Assembly (NCBI RefSeq): GCF_035975855.1
Contig: NZ_CP109055.1
Coordinates: 1,054,001-1,118,000 of the forward strand
Reading direction: 5' to 3'
Length of the DNA stretch: 64,000 bases
Origin: Streptomyces sp. NBC_01304
GTDB taxonomy: Bacteria; Actinomycetota; Actinomycetes; Streptomycetales; Streptomycetaceae
Below the pieces are notes generated by a model, which ran no database searches, had not been told where the DNA came from, and saw only the letters and a list, made by a program, of their open reading frames with translations. A program made the position numbers and the translations under genes. Positions 42,220 to 50,461 of the stretch are shown here, one piece after another (position 1 is the first letter of the stretch; every line of letters starts with the position of its first letter).

Positions 42220-42858
42220 ATGGCAGACAGCGCGGTCCCACCGGAACCCGAGTCACCGCAGTTGAGCACCGTCGAGCAGTGGCGCACCTTTCTGACCTCG
42301 TACAGCGCGGACGTCCTGCGCGCGGCGGAATCGTACGAGTGGTGCGACGTCACCGAAGACCAACTGGCAGCCGGCTGGCTCGGGTTCGAGGGGGCGAGCG
42401 AGCAGCAACTGGCCGCCGTCGAGCGGCGGCTCGGCATGCGGCTGCCGCCCTCCTACCGTGCGTTCCTCGGAGCGTCCGACGGCTGGTGGCACCTGGGCCC
42501 GTTCATGTACGAGATGCGGACCACCGAGACGGTGGGATGGCTCCGGGACACCGAACCCACCTTCTGGAAGATGCTGCACTCACACGGCGGGGACGAGGCC
42601 GCCTTCATGGACCGCGTCCTGCTGGTATCCGCGGTCGGCGACGCCCAGTACTGGCTCCTGGACCCGGGCGAGGTGTCGCCCGCCGGGGAGTGGACGGCGT
42701 ACACATGGGCGAGCTGGCACCCCGGGCTGAGCATGCCCAGCGCCTCGTTCGGCCAGTTGGTCATCGACCAACGGCGGTCGTTCGAGGAATTGAGCGACGA
42801 GCACGAGTACACGTACGACCCGAGCTCTCGCGCAGGTGGGCCGAAGGCACCGAGGTAA
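42220..42858 (+). CDS. SMI1/KNR4-family protein
   Basis: The 212-residue protein has the SMI1/KNR4 (SUKH) pattern: EQQLAAVERRLGMRLPPSYR followed by AFLGASDGWW, and later YWLLDPGE with YTWASWHPG. SUKH-fold proteins are often immunity proteins against polymorphic toxins, but lone copies are common in streptomycetes. No toxin gene is adjacent. AGGAGG lies before ATG 42220. Confidence 0.8.
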   Translation: MADSAVPPEPESPQLSTVEQWRTFLTSYSADVLRAAESYEWCDVTEDQLAAGWLGFEGASEQQLAAVERRLGMRLPPSYRAFLGASDGWWHLGPFMYEMRTTETVGWLRDTEPTFWKMLHSHGGDEAAFMDRVLLVSAVGDAQYWLLDPGEVSPAGEWTAYTWASWHPGLSMPSASFGQLVIDQRRSFEELSDEHEYTYDPSSRAGGPKAPR

Positions 42859-42883
42859 GCCCGGAGGACGGCCACACACAGCT

Positions 42884-42920
42884 CGGCTCCCGGCCAAGGT
42901 CCACCCCTCGCCGGGAGCCG
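42884..42920. terminator. Bidirectional hairpin between convergent genes
   Basis: A perfect 11-bp stem (42884-42894 with 42910-42920) with a 15-nt loop separates the SMI1/KNR4 gene from the AbgT-type gene. Confidence 0.75.
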
Positions 42921-42934
42921 CGTACACCCCGAAG

Positions 42935-44500
42935 TCAGCGCACCGGCGCCCCCGGCCCCAGCGGAATCCCGAGCGCCCACCACACCAGGAACAGCACCGT
43001 CCACGCCACGGTCATCGCGATCGCCAGCGGCAGCGTGTACGAGGCGAGCGTTCCGATGCCCGCGCTCTTGCGGTAGCGCTGCAGGAAGCCGAGGGCCATC
43101 ACGAAGTACGGGCTCATCGGGGTGATCGCCGTGGAGCCGGAGTCTGCTATCCGGAACAGTGCCTGCGTCGTCTCCGCCGGCACGCTCACCAGCATCAGCA
43201 TGGGTACGAGGACCGGCGCCGCCAGCGCCCACATGGCCGAGCCGCTGGTCACCATGATGTTCACCAGCGTGAGCAGCAGCAGGATCAGCAGGAACACCAC
43301 GACGATGGGCATCCCACTGCTCTGCAGTGCCTCGGCTGCCCTGACGGCGAGCACATCGCCGAGGTTCGTCCAGTCGAAGTAGGCCAGGAACTGGGCGATC
43401 GCGAAGAACAGCACCAGGACCGGTGCCATCTGCCGGATGCCCTGCCCCATCAGCTTCGGCACGTCGCCCGGCTTGGTGATCGACCCGGAGCGGAATCCGT
43501 AGACGATGCCCACCAGGCCGAACAGGAACGCGACCACGGCCGCGATCCCGTCGAGGAACGGCGACTCGACGATGCTGCCTCCCTCGCCGCGCAGCGGGGA
43601 CGAGGCCGGCACGAGCAGCGCGATCAGCACCACGATCGCGGCCGTCATGGCGAGCACGGCCGTGCGCAGCGCCGAGCGCTCCCGCGCGCTGAGGGTCAGG
43701 GTGCCGATGTCGTCGAGGTCCGCGTCCGGGTCGGCGTCGAGATCGGGCCGCCTGCTCAGGACGAGCTTCGTCACCAGCGTGATCACGGCGGCGAGCAGCA
43801 GCGAAGAGGCGATGTTGAAGAACCAGTTGGACAGGGGCGACACATACGCGCTCTCGCCGCCGACGACCTTGGCGGCCGCGGTGGTGATGCCCGCGAAGAT
43901 CGCGTCATTGGGCGTCGGGACCGGACTCGCGTCGTACCCGGAGGCGATCGACGTATAGGCGACGACGATGCCCAGGATCGGCGAGCGGCCCACCGCGCGG
44001 AAGGCGAGACCGCCGAGCGGCACGAGAATGATGTACGCGGCCGCCGAGGCGACATGTGCCACCGTCCCGGCGAACGCGACGGCGAACACCACCCAGGACG
44101 CGGGGACGCGTGAGACGCTGACCCGCATCAGCGCGGCGAGGAAGCCGCTGCGCTCGGCGACGGCGACGCCCATGATGACGACGACGATCGTCGCCATCGG
44201 CGGGAAGGTGGCGAAGTTCTCGACCATGGTCGAGACGGCCATGGCCAGGCCCTCGCCGCTCAGCAGGTTCTGCACGGCGACGGTCTTGTCGTCGGCCGGC
44301 GAGACCACGGAGAGGTCGGCCGCGGCGAGTACGGCGCTGATCACGGCGAGGATCCCGGACAGGATCCAGAACAGCCAGAACGGGTGGGGCAGGGCGTTGC
44401 CGGCCCGTTCGACCACTCCCAACGCGCGGATGAGACGCGGCAGTTCGGGTGCCGCGGCCTTGTCGTGTGTGCCGGGTGGGGCGGGGGGCGGTGCGCTCAT
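42935..44500 (-). CDS. AbgT-family transporter
   Basis: The 521-residue membrane protein matches the AbgT family (p-aminobenzoyl-glutamate transporters and related antibiotic exporters): ALPHPFWLFWILSGILAVIS near the first helix, SGYDASPVPTPNDAIFAGIT in the middle, and DSGSTAITPMSPYFVMALGF near the end, each a hallmark hairpin region. It probably moves folate catabolites, dipeptide-like aromatic amides or sulfonamides across the membrane. It lies 35 nt after an esterase gene and near an amidohydrolase gene, consistent with amide uptake. Confidence 0.88.
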   Translation of the reverse strand: MSAPPPAPPGTHDKAAAPELPRLIRALGVVERAGNALPHPFWLFWILSGILAVISAVLAAADLSVVSPADDKTVAVQNLLSGEGLAMAVSTMVENFATFPPMATIVVVIMGVAVAERSGFLAALMRVSVSRVPASWVVFAVAFAGTVAHVASAAAYIILVPLGGLAFRAVGRSPILGIVVAYTSIASGYDASPVPTPNDAIFAGITTAAAKVVGGESAYVSPLSNWFFNIASSLLLAAVITLVTKLVLSRRPDLDADPDADLDDIGTLTLSARERSALRTAVLAMTAAIVVLIALLVPASSPLRGEGGSIVESPFLDGIAAVVAFLFGLVGIVYGFRSGSITKPGDVPKLMGQGIRQMAPVLVLFFAIAQFLAYFDWTNLGDVLAVRAAEALQSSGMPIVVVFLLILLLLTLVNIMVTSGSAMWALAAPVLVPMLMLVSVPAETTQALFRIADSGSTAITPMSPYFVMALGFLQRYRKSAGIGTLASYTLPLAIAMTVAWTVLFLVWWALGIPLGPGAPVR

Positions 44501-44535
44501 GGGTGGCCTCCTTGCTCGGGTCGTCGGGTCGTCGG

Positions 44536-45573
44536 TCAGCGCAGGACGGAGTCGGGCAGCCGGTGGCGGGACACGAAGTCCCACAGCACCTCGTGCGCCT
44601 CGATGGTCTGGGTGGTGTAGCCGCCGCCGCTGTAGCTGTCGGCGCCGGGCCAGGTGTGTCCGCCGTCCGTCACCGCGACATGGCGTACGTCGGCGCCGGA
44701 GCGGCACTTGGTCCAGTTCGTGAGGGTGATGTCGGGTGCGACGGTTTCCGTCGTGGGTCGGGTCGCGCAGCCGTTGCGGGACGCCCAGCGCGCCGTCCAG
44801 TCGCGGATCGCCGGGAGGCCGCGCTCCTCGTCACCGAGGTACGGGATGGTCGCGTCCCCGGTGCCGTGGAAGTCGATGACCGGGACGGGCCGCGAGGGAC
44901 GGCAGTTCTTGCCGGTGTCGGGATAGAAGGCACCCGCGACCGGCGCGACGGCGGTGATCCGGTCGGCCCTGCGGCACGCCAACAGGCCGGTGAATCCTGC
45001 CCCGTTGGACTTCCCGGTCGCATAGACGCGGGCGCGGTCCACACAGAGCGTGCGCTCCAGTTCGTCCAGGAGATCGTCGGTGAAGGCCACGTCGTCCACG
45101 CCCGGTGCCGCGTAGGGCGCGCCCTGCCAGGCCTGCCGTTCGCCGTCGCCGGTCCCGACGACGCCGTTGGGGTAGGCGACGATCGCGGGCAGCTCGGAGA
45201 GCTTGGAGAACTCCTCGGTGCCCTGGCCGGTGTTGCCTCGGCCGTGGAAGGCCAGCACGACCGGGAAGCCGCGGTCGGGGGTGTACTCCGGTGGCAGGTG
45301 CAGCTGATACGTGCGGGCGAGGCCGCCGCTGGTGAGCGGGTGCAGGGCGCTGCTGCCCGGCTCCTGTGGTGCGCTCTGCCCGCACCCCGCCGGGTTCCGG
45401 ACCTCCGTGGCCGTCCCCGCGGTGCGGGGTGCGGCGGCGGCCGGTGTGCACAGGCCGCCGAGCAGGGCGATCGCGGAGGCGGCCACGGCCGCGATCAGTC
45501 CGGGGCGGCCCCTTCGGTTGCCGGTCCCGGCCGTACGGATCTTCCGGTTGCTGCCGTGCGCGGTGCGATTCAA
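44536..45573 (-). CDS. Secreted CE1/PHB-depolymerase-like esterase
   Basis: The 345-residue precursor has a signal peptide (about 1-48) and an alpha/beta-hydrolase of the polyhydroxybutyrate depolymerase/feruloyl esterase (CE1, LpqC) type: oxyanion region VVLAFHGRGNTGQG, nucleophile Ser in GKSNGAG, Asp in DFHGTGDATIPY and His in GGHTWPG. It may release ester-linked groups from plant or polyester material. The start is TTG 45573 with AAGGAG upstream; an ATG 5 nt before it opens only a two-codon frame. The AbgT-type gene follows closely. Confidence 0.85.
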   Translation of the reverse strand: MNRTAHGSNRKIRTAGTGNRRGRPGLIAAVAASAIALLGGLCTPAAAAPRTAGTATEVRNPAGCGQSAPQEPGSSALHPLTSGGLARTYQLHLPPEYTPDRGFPVVLAFHGRGNTGQGTEEFSKLSELPAIVAYPNGVVGTGDGERQAWQGAPYAAPGVDDVAFTDDLLDELERTLCVDRARVYATGKSNGAGFTGLLACRRADRITAVAPVAGAFYPDTGKNCRPSRPVPVIDFHGTGDATIPYLGDEERGLPAIRDWTARWASRNGCATRPTTETVAPDITLTNWTKCRSGADVRHVAVTDGGHTWPGADSYSGGGYTTQTIEAHEVLWDFVSRHRLPDSVLR

Positions 45574-45698
45574 GGCATGCTCCTTCCGCCGGGCGCCATC
45601 GGCGTGCGTCCGGCTGTGTCAACGGGGCTTGCGGGCAGGGCGGACCGGCGGCGGAGTGCGTGCCGCTGTCTCGTTACGGGTGTGGGGGGCGGGTGACT

Positions 45699-45770
45699 CG
45701 GCTCAGGTGTCGAACCCGGGTGGGGCGGTTCAGGTGGGGAACCCGGCCGGGGCGGCTCAGATGTCGAGCC
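45699..45770. repeat. 27-bp repeats duplicating the end of the creatininase gene
   Basis: Two and two-thirds units with 27-bp period run from the intergenic gap into the last codons and stop codon of the creatininase-family gene. The unit covering the stop codon is 45753-45770; the other two are diverged copies downstream of it. Confidence 0.75.
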
Positions 45771-46548
45771 ACTCCTTGACGAAGGCGGTGATCGAGGCAA
45801 CGGCCGCGCCGACGATCGCCCGGCCGTCGGCGGCGGTGGCGCTGCGCGGGTCGCCGAGTACGCCGTTGGCGCTGAGCCGGTCGTAGGGCACGGCGAGGGC
45901 GGGGTGGCCGGAGCGCCGGGCGAGCCGGGAGAGCGGGTCGAGGTCCGCCGTGCGCGCCGAGCCTGCGGTGAGGCGGTCCTCGTGCACCAAGTGCGGTGCC
46001 AGGTGGAGCATTTGGGCGGTCTCGGCCTCGCCGCTGTGCCCGTGCACCTCGCTGACCCGCATGCCCGCCACGACGTCGGAGGCGAGCGGGGTCAGCGGTG
46101 TCCAGGCGAACTGCAGTTCGGGGTGGGTGACGAGCAGGTCCTGCGCCACGGTCGACAGGGTGGCGTTGTTGCCGCCGTGCCCGGTCACCACCAGGATCTT
46201 GCGCCAGCCGTGGCGGTGCAGGCTGTCGACGTACTCGCGTACGACCGTGGCCAGGGTGGTGGTCGTCAGGGTGACCGTGCCGGCGAAGGCCAGATGGTGC
46301 GGGGAGACCCCGACGGGCAGCGAGGGGCCGATCACCGCGCGGCCCGCCAGCTCGGCCGCCACGAGCCGGCAGACCTGCTCGGCGCGGATCGTGTCGGTGG
46401 CCAGCGGCATGCCGGGGCCGTGCTGTTCGAAGGCACCGGCCGGCAGGATCACCACCGGGCTCTCCGTCACCGCCCGGGCCGCTTCCTCGGTCGTCATCTC
46501 CGCCAGCCGCAGGGGCCGTTGAGTTCCGGACCCCGCCGCCCGGCTCAT
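45757..46548 (-). CDS. Creatininase-family amidohydrolase
   Basis: The 263-residue protein has the metal-binding signatures of creatinine amidohydrolase-type enzymes: PAGAFEQHGPGMPLATD, VTGHGGNNATLS and VHGHSGEAETAQML. Members open cyclic amides (creatinine, dihydroorotate-like lactams) or cleave peptides, as MftE does. No mycofactocin genes are nearby, so a catabolic amidase role is more likely. Its ATG overlaps the GntR gene stop, making it the direct target of that repressor. Confidence 0.88.
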   Translation of the reverse strand: MSRAAGSGTQRPLRLAEMTTEEAARAVTESPVVILPAGAFEQHGPGMPLATDTIRAEQVCRLVAAELAGRAVIGPSLPVGVSPHHLAFAGTVTLTTTTLATVVREYVDSLHRHGWRKILVVTGHGGNNATLSTVAQDLLVTHPELQFAWTPLTPLASDVVAGMRVSEVHGHSGEAETAQMLHLAPHLVHEDRLTAGSARTADLDPLSRLARRSGHPALAVPYDRLSANGVLGDPRSATAADGRAIVGAAVASITAFVKEWLDI

Positions 46549-47234
46549 CGGGAGTCCTCCGGGAAGTCGGCGGCCAGGACCGCGTCGCGGATCGCAACCA
46601 AGTGGTCGCGGGTCAGCTGCTCGGCCCGGTCCGCGTCCCCCTCGCGTACCGCTTCGAGTATCTCCAGGTGTTCGGCGTGGTCGCGTGCGCGGTCGTTGTA
46701 GCGGTGCCTGATCTCGACCTGCTCGCGCGAACGGACCTGCAGAAGCGCCTCGACGGCCTCCCGCAGCAGGGCGTTCCCACTGGTGGCCGCCAGTGCGACG
46801 TGGAAGTGCACGGACTGCCGCAGCGACTCCTCGGGCGGGTGCAGCGCGTTGCCGGCGGCTGCCTCCAACTGCCGTACGCCCTCGGCCACCCGGGCACGCG
46901 CGGCCGCCCCCGCGATGGCCGGTTCGACGACGAGGCGTGCCTCGACGAGTTCGAGGACCGACTCGCGACTGCTGCGCGGCAGATGCGGGTTGGCCATCAG
47001 CCGCCGCTCGATGCCCGGTCCGACGTACGTTCCCGAGCCGTGCCGGAACTCCACCACGCCGGTGGCCTCAAGGCGGCGCAGCGCCTCGCGCACCGTCGGA
47101 GTGGTCACCTCGAAGCGGCGCGCGAGGTCGCGCGACGACGCCAACGCGTCGCCCGGGCCCAGCTGTTCGGAACGGATGATCTCCACGATGCTGTCCGCGA
47201 GATGCTCGGACAGCGACAACTCACCACGACTCAT
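46545..47234 (-). CDS. GntR/FadR-family repressor
   Basis: The 229-residue protein has the GntR winged helix (SSRDLARRFEVTTPTVREAL, GSGTYVGPGI) and an all-helical FCD effector domain with metal-ligand His residues (HFHVALAATSGN, YNDRARDHAEHLEIL). It should sense a carboxylate or amino-acid-like catabolite. A 31-nt near-palindrome covers its start codon, strong evidence for autoregulation and for control of the co-transcribed creatininase gene. No ribosome site precedes ATG 47234. Confidence 0.9.
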   Translation of the reverse strand: MSRGELSLSEHLADSIVEIIRSEQLGPGDALASSRDLARRFEVTTPTVREALRRLEATGVVEFRHGSGTYVGPGIERRLMANPHLPRSSRESVLELVEARLVVEPAIAGAAARARVAEGVRQLEAAAGNALHPPEESLRQSVHFHVALAATSGNALLREAVEALLQVRSREQVEIRHRYNDRARDHAEHLEILEAVREGDADRAEQLTRDHLVAIRDAVLAADFPEDSR

Positions 47235-47270
47235 AAAGTGAATAGATCACTTGATGAGTTGGGGTGTCAA
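47229..47270 (-). promoter_or_regulatory. Leaderless promoter and 31-nt palindromic operator of the GntR operon
   Basis: On the minus strand TTGACA (47270-47265) and ATCTAT (47247-47242) are 17 nt apart, which places the transcription start at or next to the ATG at 47234. The operator spans 47229-47259: AAGTGA-N5-TCACTT flanked by ACTCAT and ATGAGT, with one asymmetric base per arm. It covers the -10 box and the start codon. The -35 box also contains the stop codon of the LysR gene. Confidence 0.75.
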
Positions 47271-48244
47271 CGCTCGTGACAGGACTTCTCCGAGGAGACT
47301 TCAGCGGCCCGGGCGGCTCCCGGCGGGTCGAGTTCGCTCAGCCCGTGGCGTGGCTCGGCCAGGTCCGGGCCGTGGCGGAGCGCGTCCAGTACGACGCGGA
47401 CGGCCGCGCGCGGGGGTGTGCCGCGGCGGATCGCCGCCGTGATCGTGCGCGTCACCGGGGTGGCGAGCTCGCGGGTGGCGACGCGATAGCGGCTGTCGAC
47501 CGCCAGGCCGGGCAGCAGCGCGATCGACAGACCGGCCTCCACGTGCTGCAGGGTCATCATGTAGTTGCTGAACCGGCACACCACCCGTGGCTCGAACCTC
47601 GCCTGACGGCACAGCCGCAGCGCGAGGTTCGCCATGTACGACTGCGGCACGTCGAACGCCCACGGCTCGTCCGCGCAGGCCGCGAGGTCCACGGCGCCAC
47701 GCCCGGCCGCGGGGTGCTCCGGCGGGACCACCAGCACGATCGGGTCCGTGGCCAGCGGCACGAGATCGATGTCCGGCCCGAGCGGCAGCTCGTCGAAGTC
47801 CGAGGTCGTGATGATGATGTCCGCGTCGCCGGTCCGCAGCGCGGGCATGCTGGCGTGCGGCTCCAACTCCAGCAGCTCGACGTCCAGATGCGTATACGCG
47901 CGTGCCAGTCGGGTCACCGCCGGCACGGCCATGGTGTGGATCGCGCTCTGGAACGCCCCGAGCCGCACGAGCCCGGCCGGCTCCTCGCCGAAGCCGCGCA
48001 ACTCCGCCTCGACGCCGTCCATGTGGTCGAGGATCGCCCGGGCCCGCCGCGCGAGGATCAGTCCGGCCGAGGTCAGCCGCACCCGGCGGCCCGTTCGTTC
48101 GAGCAGTTGGGTGCGCGTTTCCGTCTCGAGCACGGCGAGCTGCTGGGACACGCTCGACGGGCTCAGGTTCGCGGCCTGGGCGACGGCCCGGACCGTGCCC
48201 AACGTGTCGAGCTGGCTCAGCAGGCGCAGCCTCCAGGGGTTCAT
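47267..48244 (-). CDS. LysR-family regulator (DgdR-like position)
   Basis: A 325-residue LysR protein with N-terminal helix-turn-helix (LDTLGTVRAVAQAANLSPSS, QQLAVLETETRTQLLERTG) and a substrate-binding domain. It is divergent from dgdA with a 90-nt gap, the same layout as dgdR-dgdA of Burkholderia cepacia, so it probably represses or activates dgdA in response to a dialkylglycine. ATG 48244 gives a standard length; a GTG directly before it is an alternative. Confidence 0.85.
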   Translation of the reverse strand: MNPWRLRLLSQLDTLGTVRAVAQAANLSPSSVSQQLAVLETETRTQLLERTGRRVRLTSAGLILARRARAILDHMDGVEAELRGFGEEPAGLVRLGAFQSAIHTMAVPAVTRLARAYTHLDVELLELEPHASMPALRTGDADIIITTSDFDELPLGPDIDLVPLATDPIVLVVPPEHPAAGRGAVDLAACADEPWAFDVPQSYMANLALRLCRQARFEPRVVCRFSNYMMTLQHVEAGLSIALLPGLAVDSRYRVATRELATPVTRTITAAIRRGTPPRAAVRVVLDALRHGPDLAEPRHGLSELDPPGAARAAEVSSEKSCHER

Positions 48245-48295
48245 CACGCCGTCATTGTTGTGCGGATCTGCCGAACAGGAAACCCGGAATTGTGA

Positions 48296-49669
<1,374 letters not shown>

Positions 49670-49735
49670 CCGGATCCGTTGATACGATCACCGGACGCGT
49701 GACCGACGCGGCTGCTCCAGCGACGAGGGAGGTTG

Positions 49736-49798
49736 ATGAATATGGCCCGCCAGACGCTTCATCAGCATGCCCTTGTCCGGGTCGCGCCTGGTAGGTGA
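49736..49798 (+). CDS. Possible 20-residue leader peptide before the GNAT gene
   Basis: A short frame MNMARQTLHQHALVRVAPGR begins 3 nt after a strong GGGAGG site and ends 35 nt before the acetyltransferase start. A TACGAT at 49683-49688 could be the -10 box. It may be a leader peptide or simply chance; it does not match the Cys-rich or aromatic leader families I know. Confidence 0.3.
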   Translation: MNMARQTLHQHALVRVAPGR

Positions 49799-49833
49799 GC
49801 GACCCGGTCGTCCACATCGACCTGGAGTGTCGC

Positions 49834-50373
49834 GTGTCTTCTTTCTCTTCCACCCCGCCCTCTTCTCCTTCCTCTCTGACCGGTACGGATCTGACCACGG
49901 AGCGCCTTGTGCTGCGGCCGTGGTCCGCCGACGAGATCCGCGCGGTCCTCGGTGACGACCACCTCGCGTGCTGGGCAGGGGACTTCCCCGCCGAGGGCGA
50001 CCGCGTGATCGCGGGCTTCATCTCGGAGCAGTCCGATGCGACAGCCGCGTACGGCCACCGTCTGATCGTCGAGCGGGAGGGCGGCTCGGTGGTCGGCTCG
50101 ATCAGCCTGTTGTGGCCGCCGCGCGAGGGCGCCCTGGAAATCGGGTACGGCATCGTGGCGTCACGGCGCGGTCGCGGCTATGCCTCCGAAGCCACCAGGG
50201 CGCTGGTCGAGCTCGCGCTGAGCTTGCCCGACGTGCACACGGTGTACGCCGATGTCGAGCTGTCGAACCCGGCCTCGGTGCGGGTGCTGGAGAGGGCCGG
50301 ACTGCGGCGCTGGAGCGAGGACGCGACCACGGCCCGGTTCCGCGCCACGGGGCCGGATCCGTCCCGGCGATAG
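49834..50373 (+). CDS. GNAT-family N-acetyltransferase (RimJ/RimL-like)
   Basis: The 179-residue protein has a GNAT fold: LTTERLVLRPWSADEIRAVL, the beta-4/acetyl-CoA segment IGYGIVASRRGRGYASEATR and VELSNPASVRVLERAGLRRW, all typical of RimJ/RimL or small-molecule acetyltransferases. A Ser/Thr/Pro-rich start precedes the fold. GTG 49834 is used because GGAG lies 7 nt upstream; GTG 49795 in the same frame has no such site. Substrate unknown. Confidence 0.85.
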   Translation: MSSFSSTPPSSPSSLTGTDLTTERLVLRPWSADEIRAVLGDDHLACWAGDFPAEGDRVIAGFISEQSDATAAYGHRLIVEREGGSVVGSISLLWPPREGALEIGYGIVASRRGRGYASEATRALVELALSLPDVHTVYADVELSNPASVRVLERAGLRRWSEDATTARFRATGPDPSRR

Positions 50374-50386
50374 TTCTTCGGGGATC

Positions 50387-50411
50387 GGCAGCGGCGCGCG
50401 TCGCCGCTGCC
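50387..50411. terminator. Hairpin between convergent GNAT and kinase genes
   Basis: A perfect 10-bp stem (50387-50396 with 50402-50411) and 5-nt loop start 13 nt after the GNAT stop codon. Confidence 0.65.
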
Positions 50412-50444
50412 GGTCCCGGTCGCGGCTGCCGGTCCCGGTCGCGG
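50407..50444. repeat. Two tandem 19-bp repeats
   Basis: Two exact copies of CTGCCGGTCCCGGTCGCGG lie in the gap after the hairpin, just before the end of the kinase gene. Confidence 0.8.
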
Positions 50445-50461
50445 CTGCCCCCGGGGAAGGG

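Noticed and set aside
42220..42858. SMI1/KNR4 protein as immunity gene of a toxin system
   Set aside because: No toxin, secretion tag or Rhs/WapA-like gene lies beside it; neighbours are a P450 and a transporter.
45576..45578. ATG upstream of the CE1 esterase taken as its start
   Set aside because: It is out of frame and reaches a stop after two codons; the TTG at 45573 is in frame and correctly spaced from AAGGAG.
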